From NCBI GenBank assembly GCA_025352145.1, contig JANXTY010000026.1, forward strand, positions 1-50,074: 50,074 nucleotides of DNA. Reading direction: 5' to 3'. A program made the position numbers and the translations under genes. Numbering within the stretch: position 1 is the first letter of the stretch; every line of letters starts with the position of its first letter. The stretch is from Oxalobacteraceae bacterium. GTDB taxonomy: Bacteria; Pseudomonadota; Gammaproteobacteria; Burkholderiales; Burkholderiaceae_D. A model generated the notes under the pieces. The model searched no databases and had not been told where the DNA came from. It worked only from the letters and a program-made list of their open reading frames with translations. Below, piece by piece: positions 26,463-37,370 of this stretch.

Positions 26463-27722
26463 TCAATACAGCAATTCAGTAAAGGGAATAAAACGCACCA
26501 ACTCGCCCGCCGCAATGATTTTTCCCGGCGGATTATCGATCAGGCCGTCACCCCACACAGTTGAAGTGAGCACGGCTGAACCTTGATGGGCGAACAGATC
26601 CAAACCGCCCTCCGCATTGATTTTTGCGCGTAAAAATTCATTGCGCTTATCAGCCCTGGGCCAGGCAAAATCGGCGCGCAGCATGAAGGCCTTGGGCGCG
26701 ATATTCTGCACCCCTTGCAAACGCAAAATAAAGGGCCGCACGAACAATAGAAAAGTAACGAAACTTGACACAGGGTTACCGGGCAGACCCAAGAAAAAAC
26801 AGGTGCCCTTTTCTTTACCTTGAAGACCGTGCCGGTTGATCTCGCCAAACGCCAGCGGCTTGCCCGGTTTGAGGGCAATTTGCCACATGTTGAGTCGTCC
26901 TTCGGCTTCGACCGCTGGCTTGACGTAATCTTCCTCGCCCACCGATACGCCGCCCGAAGTGATAATCAAATCGTGTTCTTGCGCCGCTGTGCGCAAGGTC
27001 TGCCGGGTCGCCGCAAGGGTATCGGGAACGATGCCGTAGTCGGTGATGTCGCATCCCAGATTTTCCAGCAGGGCACGCAAGGTAAAACGATTGGAGTTAT
27101 AAATCGCACCCGGTTTGAGCGCCTCGCCGGGCATCGCCAATTCATCGCCCGTAAAAAACACGGCCACCCGCAACTTGCGTACCACCGGCAAGGTAGCTAT
27201 GCCAACCGACGACGCCAGACCCAGTTCCTGGCTGCGCAAGCGCGTGCCCGCAGGCAAGATGACGGTATCGGCTTGGATATCTTCGCCGACACGGCGTATC
27301 CATTCGCCTGCCTGCGGCGTGTGGTTGATGGTGACCGTATCGCCTTCTGCTACACACATTTCTTGCATGACGACCGCATCGGCGCCGGAGGGAATCATCG
27401 CACCCGTAAAAATACGCGCCGCGCTCCCCGGGGGCAATGGCTGGCCGACATAACCGGCCGGGATGCGCTGCGAGATGGCAAGCGTTGCTGTGCCGCTAGC
27501 GCAATCTGCGGTGCGTACCGCGTAACCATCCATCTGGGTGTTATCCATCGGCGGAACGTTGATCTGAGCGCTTTGCGCTACGGCTAACACACGCCCGTTG
27601 GATTCCAGCGTGGAAATAGTCTCCACGCCTGTTACCGGCCTGGCAGCAGCCAACAAAAAATCGCATGCTTCACTCACCGAGAGCATGGGCACAGTCTTGG
27701 AGGCGAATTTATCCTGCATCAT
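26463..27722 (-). CDS. moeA: Molybdopterin molybdenumtransferase MoeA
   Basis: Inserts molybdate into adenylylated molybdopterin to give active cofactor. DNTQMDGYAVRTAD, RIFTGAMIPSGADAVVMQE, FFTGDELAMPGEALKPG, ITSGGVSVGEEDYV and FFLGLPGNPVSSFVTF are the domain signatures, followed by the C-terminal domain IV. At 419 aa the length is typical. Two ATG codons stand in tandem at the start. Three tandem TAGAGGAAAA-like units lie upstream, the nearest providing AGAGGA about 11-12 bases from the first ATG. It is first in the moeA-moaD-moaE-crcB-ispF run, 76 bp behind thrC. Confidence 0.96.
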   Translation of the reverse strand: MMQDKFASKTVPMLSVSEACDFLLAAARPVTGVETISTLESNGRVLAVAQSAQINVPPMDNTQMDGYAVRTADCASGTATLAISQRIPAGYVGQPLPPGSAARIFTGAMIPSGADAVVMQEMCVAEGDTVTINHTPQAGEWIRRVGEDIQADTVILPAGTRLRSQELGLASSVGIATLPVVRKLRVAVFFTGDELAMPGEALKPGAIYNSNRFTLRALLENLGCDITDYGIVPDTLAATRQTLRTAAQEHDLIITSGGVSVGEEDYVKPAVEAEGRLNMWQIALKPGKPLAFGEINRHGLQGKEKGTCFFLGLPGNPVSSFVTFLLFVRPFILRLQGVQNIAPKAFMLRADFAWPRADKRNEFLRAKINAEGGLDLFAHQGSAVLTSTVWGDGLIDNPPGKIIAAGELVRFIPFTELLY

Positions 27723-27730
27723 GCATTCAC

Positions 27731-27762
27731 TTTTCCTCTATTTTTCCTCTAATTTTCCTCTA
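27731..27762 (-). repeat. Three tandem Shine-Dalgarno-like units upstream of moeA
   Basis: The unit TTTTCCTCTA occurs three times in a row at a spacing of about 11 bases. Read on the coding strand of moeA it gives three successive TAGAGGAAAA units. Only the last is near enough to the start codon to serve as ribosome site. It probably arose by replication slippage. Confidence 0.65.
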
Positions 27763-27798
27763 CCCCCCGCTGCGTACCGCCCCACCCCATTTTTTAAT

Positions 27799-29280
27799 TT
27801 ACAGCCCGGTATGCCCAGCAATAAATGCTTTCATCTTCACCATATCCACACCCATGACTTCAAAGCGCTGCGGCAATGCTTCGATATTCTCAAATCCCGC
27901 AGGTCGCTCTGCATCGCGACCCAAAGCTTCAAGAATAGTTTCATTAAATTTCGCTGGTAACGCCGTTTCCAATACGATCATCGGCACCCCTGGCACCATA
28001 TGTTCACGCGCGACCTTAATGCCGTCTGCGGTATGCGTATCGATCATGAGATCGAAATCGTCCTGCATATCGCGGATGGTATTAAGTCTATCCTGATGCG
28101 TCGATTTACCGGATTGAAAACCGTACTGCGCTACTTTTTTAAATTCATCGCCATCACTGCCCGGCTTGCCGGACAAGTCAAAACCGCCGTGCGTTTCCAC
28201 TTTTCGAAATAACGCACACACCCGCTCACCATCACGGCCAAGCAAGTCGTAAATGAAGCGCTCGAAATTGGACGCCTTGGAAATATCCATCGACGGGCTA
28301 CTTGTGTGATACGTCTCCGCCGATTTGCGTACGCGATACACGCCAGTACGGAAGAACTCATCGAGCACATCGTTTTCATTCGTCGCAGCGACCAGTTTAT
28401 CAATGGGCAGTCCCATCATGCGAGCGATATGGCCGGCGCAAATATTGCCGAAATTTCCTGATGGCACGGTAAATGAAACCTTCTGATCGTTGCTGGTCGT
28501 CGCACTCAGATAACCACGGAAGTAATACACCACCTGCGCCACCACCCGCGCCCAGTTAATGGAATTAACGGTGCCAATTTTTTGATGCACCTTGAATGCA
28601 AGATCATTCGACACCGCCTTGACCATATCCTGACAATCATCGAACACACCTTCCACAGCAATATTAAAAATGTTCGGATCTTGCAAACTGAACATTTGCG
28701 CAGTCTGGAAGGCGCTCATTTTTTTATGGGGCGAAAGCATAAAAACGCGTATCCCTTTTTTGCCGCGCATCGCATATTCCGCCGCACTCCCGGTGTCGCC
28801 TGATGTCGCACCGAAGATATTGAGTTCGCCATTGTGTTTCGCCAAGGTGTACTCAAACAAATTGCCTAATAATTGCATCGCCATGTCTTTGAAAGCCAGC
28901 GTCGGACCATTCGACAAGGCTTGCAAGATCAGTGTGGTACCGGCGCGGCCATCCATGTCTTCGATCACATGCAAAGGGGTAATTTCCCGGGGATCGTCGC
29001 CTTCACGGGCATTGCAATATATAGGCGCCGTGTACGTCTTTTGTGTCAGCGCCTTGAGATCGGCATCCGGGATATCGGTCGCAAATTTCTTCAGCACTTC
29101 ATACGCCAGATCAGCGTAGGACAACTTGCGCCACGCATTCAATTCTGCGGCCGTCACTTGCGGATAGTGCGCAGGCAGATAAAGTCCCCCATCGGGCGCA
29201 AGGCCGCCCAGCAAAATATCGGAAAAAGATTGCGGCACAGAAGAAGTTGCCGTGCCTGAGCGAGTAGATACGTATTGCAT
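27799..29280 (-). CDS. thrC: Threonine synthase
   Basis: PLP enzyme converting O-phosphohomoserine to threonine. The N-terminal MQYVSTRSG is the usual start; GPTLAFKDMAMQLLG carries the PLP-binding Lys, and SGDTGSAAEYAMRG and TVPSGNFGNICAGHIARMMGLP bind phosphate. At 493 aa it is the long Gram-negative form. The open frame reaches to 29307, but the ATG at 29280 fits the family. In many Burkholderiales hom (homoserine dehydrogenase) lies directly upstream; here the upstream neighbour is a repeat and then the convergent-side end of a GH51 gene, so hom is elsewhere. It probably heads the moeA-to-ispF transcript. Confidence 0.96.
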   Translation of the reverse strand: MQYVSTRSGTATSSVPQSFSDILLGGLAPDGGLYLPAHYPQVTAAELNAWRKLSYADLAYEVLKKFATDIPDADLKALTQKTYTAPIYCNAREGDDPREITPLHVIEDMDGRAGTTLILQALSNGPTLAFKDMAMQLLGNLFEYTLAKHNGELNIFGATSGDTGSAAEYAMRGKKGIRVFMLSPHKKMSAFQTAQMFSLQDPNIFNIAVEGVFDDCQDMVKAVSNDLAFKVHQKIGTVNSINWARVVAQVVYYFRGYLSATTSNDQKVSFTVPSGNFGNICAGHIARMMGLPIDKLVAATNENDVLDEFFRTGVYRVRKSAETYHTSSPSMDISKASNFERFIYDLLGRDGERVCALFRKVETHGGFDLSGKPGSDGDEFKKVAQYGFQSGKSTHQDRLNTIRDMQDDFDLMIDTHTADGIKVAREHMVPGVPMIVLETALPAKFNETILEALGRDAERPAGFENIEALPQRFEVMGVDMVKMKAFIAGHTGL

Positions 29281-29521
29281 AGCGTGATGGGTCCGGGTTG
29301 ACAGCATTTTCTACATAACAGCCATCGAGAGCTGTTCCAGCACGCCGGTTCGATGGTCAGGCCGACATTATAAAACGCCACGAGGGACTATGCATTTTTT
29401 GAAGGTATCTGAGTCAAATTGAAAAAATAAGGTCCGACAGCATTGTTCTCATGCGTGTCGCTCGTAGTCAATGAGTTACCCATTGCTCGTCAAAGTCGTT
29501 ATCCTTTGAGGCCCAGGCATC
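29281..29521. other. Intergenic region upstream of thrC
   Basis: About 240 bp containing the leftward thrC promoter region. No leader peptide with Thr/Ile codons and no attenuator hairpin was recognised. An open frame that runs through here and the adjoining repeat has no protein-like character. Confidence 0.35.
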
Positions 29522-29625
29522 GGGGGCATGGCATACCCCTGTGGTGCGTCATATTTCACCGATGCCGGATCCCAATGCCAACCCAGCGTACTCAGAACTA
29601 CAAGCGCTGGGCGCTGTGTAACATC
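29522..29625 (+). repeat. Dispersed repeat family 1, copy B
   Basis: Aligns with copy A (29525-29603 against 2696-2772) and with the reverse complement of copy C at 34341-34450. The shared stretch runs through ATATTTCACCGAT, CCAACCCAGCGTACTCAGAA and CTACAAGCGC to GTGTAACATC. It ends just before the stop of the GH51 gene (29628-29630), just as copy A ends before the wrbA stop. Confidence 0.7.
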
Positions 29626-29627
29626 CT

Positions 29628-31769
29628 TTATCGGGTAGAAATGACTAGCACCGTCACCGAGTAAGGCGCAAACGTATAACTAAACTGTGAACCTAGCCCC
29701 GTTGCTTTTCTGATGACTGGCACTATTTTTGTTGGTTCGGTAATGGAGTTGGTGTCGTCCGGTTTGGCTGAACTTAATGTGATTGCCTTGCCTTCAGGTG
29801 CCACATTTTTTGTACCGTTTAACTCAACCTTCACCGCTTGCGCTGTGCTGATGGCATTGACGACTTTCAAATAAATGTCTCCATTCTTGTCCGCTTTAGT
29901 AGCGGAGAAAAATAGCGTCGGCACTTGTTTGGGGGGCGGAAGCGTCTGGTCTTTTTTTGCTTTCGGCTGCCAGGCTTGTGTCGAGATGTTTTCGGTCTGG
30001 ACTGCAAGCGATATATTACCGAGATATTCGCTGAACATTTTTTGGGCGTAATACGATGGAGAACCATAGCTGGTCAGCGCATCGTAGCCGATCAAATTGC
30101 TCTTCCATTGCATCCCGCCTGGATTCACATTGACAAACAGGGGCGCGTAACAAGACATCACGATGATATCGGCGTTGCGTTCCATTCCTGTCATCCATGC
30201 GGCATCTGCCAGCGCAGAAATTAAGTTGGTGGTTGGTGCGCCTTCCCGGGCTGCCCATTCACCGATAAAAATTTTAGGCGCGGTACGGCTGTAGGTATCG
30301 TAACGCGATGCGTCATTCATCATTTCCAGCGCACCATAGTAATAGTGCTCATCCACCACGTCGGGAATGCGGCTGGTGAGATGCTGTCTTTGTCCTAGCG
30401 GATCTTTTCCATTGACGGTAGAGATTAATTTCAAGTGCGGATACTTGGCCTTGATAGCGTCGTAGAACTGCGTGAAACGACCATCGTAGGTTTTGCCCGT
30501 GTCAAATCCATCCTCGTTGCCAATTTCAACATAGGTTAATTTAAATGGTTTTGGGTGACCATCTTTCGCGCGTTGCGCGCCCCATGTGGTATTCGTGTCG
30601 CCGGTCACGTATTCGATTTCGTCCAAGGCTTCATCCACAAATGGTTGCAGTTTTGGGCCTGCGGCAATAGTTTCTTTCTTGAGCGCGTAACCGGCAAAAA
30701 CAGCCAGCACGGGTTCAGCTTTCATGTCCTCGCACCATTGCATAAATTCCAGCAAGCCCATTCCGTCGGAAGAACGGTAACGCCAGGTTCCGGGATGGCC
30801 TGGCCGCTGTTCGAGCGGGCCGAGGGTTTGCTTCCATTGATAGCGTGTAGCTACGGTGTCGCCTTCAAGATAATTGCCACCGGGCAGACGCAGAAATGAC
30901 GGCTTCATCTCCACCAACTTTTGCATCAGGTCAATTCGATTGCCATTGGCTCTGTTGTTGAAGGTGGGAGGGAAAAGTGAGACCAGATTGAACCAGACTG
31001 TGCCGGGATTTTCAGTCGCAATCACAAATTTTGCGGCGGTTGAAGGAGTAACATTTTTGCCGGTTGTCAGCGTGATCGCATACTTCTGCCAATGGCCATT
31101 AATTTTTGCATCTTGAGATGTGGCATACACCGTTTTGCCGTCATTACTTTCAATGCTGACGGTAAGAGGAACGCCCCCGGCACCTGCTGTTTTTGCGTAA
31201 AAGGTAGCGTGATAAGTAGTGTTCGGTTTGACAGGAATGCCCCAGTAACCTTCATTAGCGATACCCACGCGGTGACCCTCCGAAGCGTGATTTCCGTCTA
31301 GCCTTAGGCTGGTAGTCAATACGGTGTTTTCAATCGGCTGATGTTGGTCAAGAGAAATCGATGCAGTGCCATTCGCCTCCTGAACCACCGACCAGTTCAC
31401 CGGTCTTTTTTCATCATCCTTAAAAATACGATTGCGGATTAATTCAGCATAAATCCCACCGTCGTAGGAGTAATTAATCTCTTCTGTCATCAAGCCATAG
31501 AGCTGGGAGCTGACCTGCATACCGGGTTTGGCGACATCAATTTTGACAACCGTTTGTGCTGAAGCAAACGTCGTGATCAAACCAGCCAGTAAAAATAATG
31601 TCGGGAATCGACAACCGCTGACCCAATTAGCCCCCGATGAATGGGTTCCACCACAGGTATCCTTGCCAGAAATTATTTCTAAAGCATGGAACGGTAAAAG
31701 CAAGCCATCGGCAGATTTGCACGCAATCGTGATTAAAAGTGATTTTATTTGGTGGGCATGGCTTTTCAT
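29628..31769 (-). CDS. Alpha-L-arabinofuranosidase, GH51
   Basis: Releases arabinose from arabinan, arabinoxylan or pectin side chains. A CBM-like beta-sandwich at about residues 150-265 (GYWGIPVKPNTTYHATFYAK, WFNLVSLFPPTF) interrupts the early part; the TIM barrel starts with MKPSFLRLPGGNYLEG. The acid/base is E419 in YVEIGNEDGF and the nucleophile E504 in FIGEWAAREG. A hydrophobic secretion signal (FPTLFLLAGLITTFASAQ) sits at residues 55-72, an unusually late place. No alternative ATG, GTG or TTG start was found between it and the ATG at 31769, so either the leader is really long or the true start differs. Monocistronic; repeat copy B follows its stop. Confidence 0.93.
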   Translation of the reverse strand: MKSHAHQIKSLLITIACKSADGLLLPFHALEIISGKDTCGGTHSSGANWVSGCRFPTLFLLAGLITTFASAQTVVKIDVAKPGMQVSSQLYGLMTEEINYSYDGGIYAELIRNRIFKDDEKRPVNWSVVQEANGTASISLDQHQPIENTVLTTSLRLDGNHASEGHRVGIANEGYWGIPVKPNTTYHATFYAKTAGAGGVPLTVSIESNDGKTVYATSQDAKINGHWQKYAITLTTGKNVTPSTAAKFVIATENPGTVWFNLVSLFPPTFNNRANGNRIDLMQKLVEMKPSFLRLPGGNYLEGDTVATRYQWKQTLGPLEQRPGHPGTWRYRSSDGMGLLEFMQWCEDMKAEPVLAVFAGYALKKETIAAGPKLQPFVDEALDEIEYVTGDTNTTWGAQRAKDGHPKPFKLTYVEIGNEDGFDTGKTYDGRFTQFYDAIKAKYPHLKLISTVNGKDPLGQRQHLTSRIPDVVDEHYYYGALEMMNDASRYDTYSRTAPKIFIGEWAAREGAPTTNLISALADAAWMTGMERNADIIVMSCYAPLFVNVNPGGMQWKSNLIGYDALTSYGSPSYYAQKMFSEYLGNISLAVQTENISTQAWQPKAKKDQTLPPPKQVPTLFFSATKADKNGDIYLKVVNAISTAQAVKVELNGTKNVAPEGKAITLSSAKPDDTNSITEPTKIVPVIRKATGLGSQFSYTFAPYSVTVLVISTR

Positions 31770-32079
31770 AGATTAAACATATCCGAATAGGTCAATGAGG
31801 GAAATGACAGAAGCTTCTTCCCAAGGAGACAATCTGAAAATTGACCAGGAAGAGGGCTGAAAAAGAATGTTAGTCGCGATCAAACCAACGATCCAATCAC
31901 TTTTATCGTGCGATCGATGTCATTTCAGACATCAGGATATTCCACGGAAAATAAGAAGTAGAGAAGAAGCAGGCCTGACGATGTGGGGCGCATGCTCTTT
32001 GAAGCGCACTATTAGGCTATAGCCGCTATAGCCCACTACGGTTTCTGGCCGAGTGACGGATGACAATCATGATGTGGCG
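31770..32079. other. Intergenic region between fadH and the GH51 gene
   Basis: About 310 bp upstream of the GH51 gene and downstream of fadH (both read leftward). It contains one clear structure, a perfect palindrome at 32015-32033 (listed separately). Otherwise nothing recognised. Confidence 0.4.
32015..32033. terminator. Perfect 19-bp palindrome behind fadH
   Basis: GGCTATAGC, one C, GCTATAGCC: two 9-bp arms around one base, about 47 bp behind the fadH stop. It could be a terminator stem (without T-run) or a regulator binding site for the GH51 promoter further right. Confidence 0.4.
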
Positions 32080-34340
<2,261 letters not shown>

Positions 34341-34450
34341 TTAACTATCTGATGTTGCGCAGCGCACAAAGCTTGCAGTTCTGAGTACACCGGGTTGGCA
34401 GTGGTATCCCGATCAGTGAAATATAGCGTATCTGCATAACATCAGTTAAC
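34341..34450 (-). repeat. Dispersed repeat family 1, copy C (complete, with terminal inverted repeats)
   Basis: About 110 bp bounded by imperfect inverted ends: TTAACT, three extra bases, then TGATGTTGCGCAG (34341-34362), and CTGCATAACATCAGTTAA (34432-34449). The interior is the reverse complement of copies A and B, with blocks such as TTCTGAGTACACCGGGTTGG and GTGGTATCCCGATCAGTGAA. This copy defines the likely ends of the family and looks like a small non-autonomous mobile element. It lies about 80 bp upstream of the SRPBCC gene. Confidence 0.7.
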
Positions 34451-34528
34451 TACTTGATTGTGACCGTCCATCGTCTCATGTTGCACCGCAGGTTTCGCCG
34501 AATTTAGCCACAAAGGTATCACTCACCT

Positions 34529-35128
34529 ATGCGATGTCTTCACGCCATATTCTTATTGTTTTGTTTCTGTGCTGCCGCGCAGGAACCTGCGCGAATCAAG
34601 CCGCTGGAAGTGATCGTCAAACGGGTGCATGCGGGCGACCTGTCTTTTTACGATATCCAGGTTGATGGCTTTGTACGCGCCACACCGCAGCAAATATGGC
34701 GGGTACTGACGGATTACGATCAGATGCACCTATTTGTGCCAGACTTGGTGTCATCAAAAATGTTGTCGCGGGAGGGAAATGAAGTCATCGTTACCCAAGA
34801 CGGCCGCGCACGATTTTTATTTCTTTCCAAAGCTGTCCATTTGGTCTTGCGGGTGACGGAGCAACCTTTTTCCCGCATCGACATCGCGCTCGTGACGGGC
34901 GACATGAAACAATATGCGTCGCACTGGGAACTCACACCGGCGACACAAGACAGTGCGAACGGGACGCACATCAGCTATGTCGGAAAGCTAGAACCGGATT
35001 TTTTTGCATCCTCGCTATTCGGCTCTTCCACGGTCGAATCAAATGTTCGGAAAATGGTGGAGGCGATGATGGCCGAAGCAGTCCGCATCAAGCCAGTGTC
35101 TGCTACAACGACCGGCGTACCTAACTGA
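34529..35128 (+). CDS. Secreted SRPBCC-family protein (cyclase/dehydrase-like)
   Basis: A 199-aa protein with an N-terminal signal peptide (MRCLHAIFLLFCFCAAA, then QEPAR), so probably periplasmic. The rest is an SRPBCC (Bet v 1-like) lipid/hydrophobic-ligand-binding fold: VDGFVRATPQQIWRVLTDYDQ is the typical entrance, followed by VPDLVSSKMLSREG, beta-strand pairs (EVIVTQDGRARFLFLSKAVHL) and a long C-terminal helix (SNVRKMVEAMMAEAVRIK). The ligand is unknown. Its last 8 bp overlap the 3' end of the convergent gene behind it. Confidence 0.88.
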   Translation: MRCLHAIFLLFCFCAAAQEPARIKPLEVIVKRVHAGDLSFYDIQVDGFVRATPQQIWRVLTDYDQMHLFVPDLVSSKMLSREGNEVIVTQDGRARFLFLSKAVHLVLRVTEQPFSRIDIALVTGDMKQYASHWELTPATQDSANGTHISYVGKLEPDFFASSLFGSSTVESNVRKMVEAMMAEAVRIKPVSATTTGVPN

Positions 35129-35582
35129 GGTAAGCATGCCTCTCACGCAATTCCGCAAAACTCTCGATACTACCCATCGTAATAATTACTGGATTCAAAC
35201 TCAGGGCGGCCTGAGTCGAGCGCCAGGCGAACAACCATTCCTGTTCTGCAGCATCCGGGGCGGTTTTTGAAAATGCCGCACCCAAGGGACTACGGGCACC
35301 GTATTCGACCGCCCCATCAATCCCCATCCAGCTTGGCAACGCACGCTGCACAGCCAGATGCAGGCGTTCGCCAAACAATTCAGTATTGTGAATAATGAGA
35401 CAGCATTCTGCTTCCGACAAGGTATCGAACAGACTGGGCTCCCATGCCTTGGAAAAACTCAGGGTGAGACAATGGGATGCGGGCCGCAAACGAAATTCAC
35501 CCAATTTCAGGGAACGTTCCACCCACTGTCTCGCCGCATATCGGTAAAGAGTGGGGGGACGTTGATAATCGGTAACGAGCAT
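35121..35582 (-). CDS. Conserved protein of unknown function
   Basis: A 153-aa protein without signal peptide or membrane segment. It begins MLVTDYQRPPTLYRYAARQW and has a mixed composition with several Trp and Cys residues. The N-terminal LYRYAARQWVERSLKLGEFRL recalls DUF2971-type proteins (which start with LYKY-like segments and a substrate list of short hydrophobic strands), but the match is too short to assign. It overlaps the tail of the SRPBCC gene convergently by 8 bp. No operon partner is evident; DUF2721 lies 100 bp upstream on the same strand. Confidence 0.7.
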   Translation of the reverse strand: MLVTDYQRPPTLYRYAARQWVERSLKLGEFRLRPASHCLTLSFSKAWEPSLFDTLSEAECCLIIHNTELFGERLHLAVQRALPSWMGIDGAVEYGARSPLGAAFSKTAPDAAEQEWLFAWRSTQAALSLNPVIITMGSIESFAELRERHAYLS

Positions 35583-35683
35583 AAAAAACCTAATAGATCA
35601 CTACAACTGCCGCAACGAAGAGCGAGGCGGATTTTCTGGATGTGCCCAAATGACATTGGCTACTCTTTTATTTTCCCCACATT

Positions 35684-36118
35684 TTATTTCACCATTTTCG
35701 CACGTCTTGCAAGGCTGTCCGTAGCGATGAATATTTCACGCAGGAGAAACACAAAGCTGCCGATTAATGCAAGCATGGCCAACACAAAACAACCAGCGAT
35801 AATTTTGCTCAAAGCCAGGTTCAACGCATCGCCTAAAAATAACGCTGCGATTACAACACAAATCAATAAACCGCACGAAGTACTCAGAGTGATGGCGCGA
35901 TTAATCAGGTGAGATCGTTCATAGAGGGTTTCCAGCTCCACCCGATCATGTTCGTGCTCATCGCTAGAGAGCCGATCTTCCAACACACGCGAGCGGTCAA
36001 TAATGCGTGCCAGCCGGTTTGTAAGCACCATGAGATTGGTTCCAATTCCCGCCAATAGAAAAGCAGGCGCAATCGCCAAGTGAATCAGTTGGCCGATGTC
36101 TCCCAAATCAATATTCAT
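35684..36118 (-). CDS. DUF2721 membrane protein
   Basis: A 144-aa protein of the DUF2721 type with three hydrophobic segments: about residues 9-31 (IGQLIHLAIAPAFLLAGIGTN), 77-101 (TLSTSCGLLICVVIAALFLG) and 108-130 (IIAGCFVLAMLALIGSFVFLL). A charged loop follows the first (LARIIDRSRVLEDRL and an acidic/His-rich stretch), and a basic C-terminus ends the protein. No function is known for the family. The ATG at 36118 (MNIDLGDIGQ) fits the family better than one eight codons upstream. Confidence 0.85.
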   Translation of the reverse strand: MNIDLGDIGQLIHLAIAPAFLLAGIGTNLMVLTNRLARIIDRSRVLEDRLSSDEHEHDRVELETLYERSHLINRAITLSTSCGLLICVVIAALFLGDALNLALSKIIAGCFVLAMLALIGSFVFLLREIFIATDSLARRAKMVK

Positions 36119-36206
36119 TATCCATGCCCTAGAAAAGGTCAACGAAAAATACGATGTATCAGTTTATCCAAAATTCAACGGCAGTTCTTTGATCATTAAT
36201 GGAGAA

Positions 36207-37175
36207 CTAATCAAAATTTCCCTGCCGCTTAAACTGTTCAGTCGCCTCAACCAGCGCCGCTGTAACCGAGGGTTCCATCGCTGCATGACCCGCATCGGCA
36301 ATCATCCGAAGTGTGGCCTGGGGCCAGGTTTGATGCAAGCGATATGCCGTCAAAGGAGGACAAACCATGTCGTAGCGCCCCTGAATGATAATAGCCGGCA
36401 AATGGCTGATGCATCCCACATTGGTGATTAACTGATCGTTCGGCAAGAACCCGTCATGCAGCATGTAATGCACCTCCAGACGCGCTACACACAAGGCGGC
36501 ATCATCGCCTTGCTTATTTTCCATTGCCGGTTGCGGCAACAAGAATAAACGACGTCCTTCATAGTTGACCCAATCGTGCGCAGCACGCAATTGAATGACC
36601 GGATCATCCCCGAACAGGCGTCGCGCATAAGCTTGCAGCAGATTACCTCGCTCGCTCTGGGGAATCAGCGCAATGAACTGTGTGTGCAGCTCAGGATAAA
36701 TCCATTGGATGCGATTTAAAAACCAATCGATCTCTGGTGGCGTACAGAGGAAAATACCGCGCAATACGAATCCCAGGCAACAGACCGGATGAGCCTGACC
36801 ATATGCCAGAGCCAGCGTCGACCCCCAGGAACCGCCGAAGACTAGCCATTGCTTGATGTCGAGCATCTGCCGGATGCGTTCGATGTCGTCGATCAACAAC
36901 TGCGTCGTGTTGTTACGACACTCCCCGCGCGGTGTCGATTGGCCGGCACCGCGCTGCGCAAAAAGAATAATTCGATAATACGCAGGATCGAAAAATTGCC
37001 TGTGCACCGGCGACAATCCCGAGCCCGGCCCGCCATGCAGAAACAGAACAGGCAGACCATCAGGATTGCCGCATTCTTCCCAATACAATGTGTGCAGCTC
37101 GTCCACCGGCAACATGCCGTGCCGATGGGGTTCCAGCGATGGAAACAGAGGCGGGAAAGAGGGTTTCTGAAGCAT
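36207..37175 (-). CDS. pip: Proline iminopeptidase
   Basis: Alpha/beta-hydrolase serine peptidase (family S33) removing N-terminal proline from peptides. LPVLFLHGGPGSG is the oxyanion segment, VFGGSWGSTLALAY the nucleophile elbow (Ser about 116), with the acid in GRYDMVCPP and the His in DAGHAAMEP. The conserved FDQRGCGRS of the family is altered here to FAQRGAGQS (Asp to Ala at residue about 73), which is unusual and might affect the active-site surroundings. Length (322 aa) is normal. Cytoplasmic; no operon partners. Confidence 0.93.
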   Translation of the reverse strand: MLQKPSFPPLFPSLEPHRHGMLPVDELHTLYWEECGNPDGLPVLFLHGGPGSGLSPVHRQFFDPAYYRIILFAQRGAGQSTPRGECRNNTTQLLIDDIERIRQMLDIKQWLVFGGSWGSTLALAYGQAHPVCCLGFVLRGIFLCTPPEIDWFLNRIQWIYPELHTQFIALIPQSERGNLLQAYARRLFGDDPVIQLRAAHDWVNYEGRRLFLLPQPAMENKQGDDAALCVARLEVHYMLHDGFLPNDQLITNVGCISHLPAIIIQGRYDMVCPPLTAYRLHQTWPQATLRMIADAGHAAMEPSVTAALVEATEQFKRQGNFD

Positions 37176-37370
37176 AGTCGTAGGCGTAAAAAATGCTGAA
37201 AAAAACGGTATAACAAGTGATGAAGTTCAGTGAGTCCCGCACCCTCTGCGGGGAATATATGCCTCGCCTTACGGCAGAAAATGTTTTCGTCGAGCCAAAA
37301 CTGGTGCAGCTATTTTTCGAGGCTGAACCAACTAACGGGCACGGCATGCAATTTTTAAGGTAATGGACGA

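Noticed and set aside
26820-27587. 255-codon plus-strand open frame
   Set aside because: Antisense to moeA, rich in Arg/His/Gly as expected for a shadow frame; moeA motifs on the other strand are unambiguous.
29443-29664. 73-codon open frame between thrC and the GH51 gene
   Set aside because: Mostly covers repeat copy B; the similar peptide at copy A (AIFHRCGIP / VIFHRCRIP) reflects DNA repeat similarity with indels, not coding conservation.
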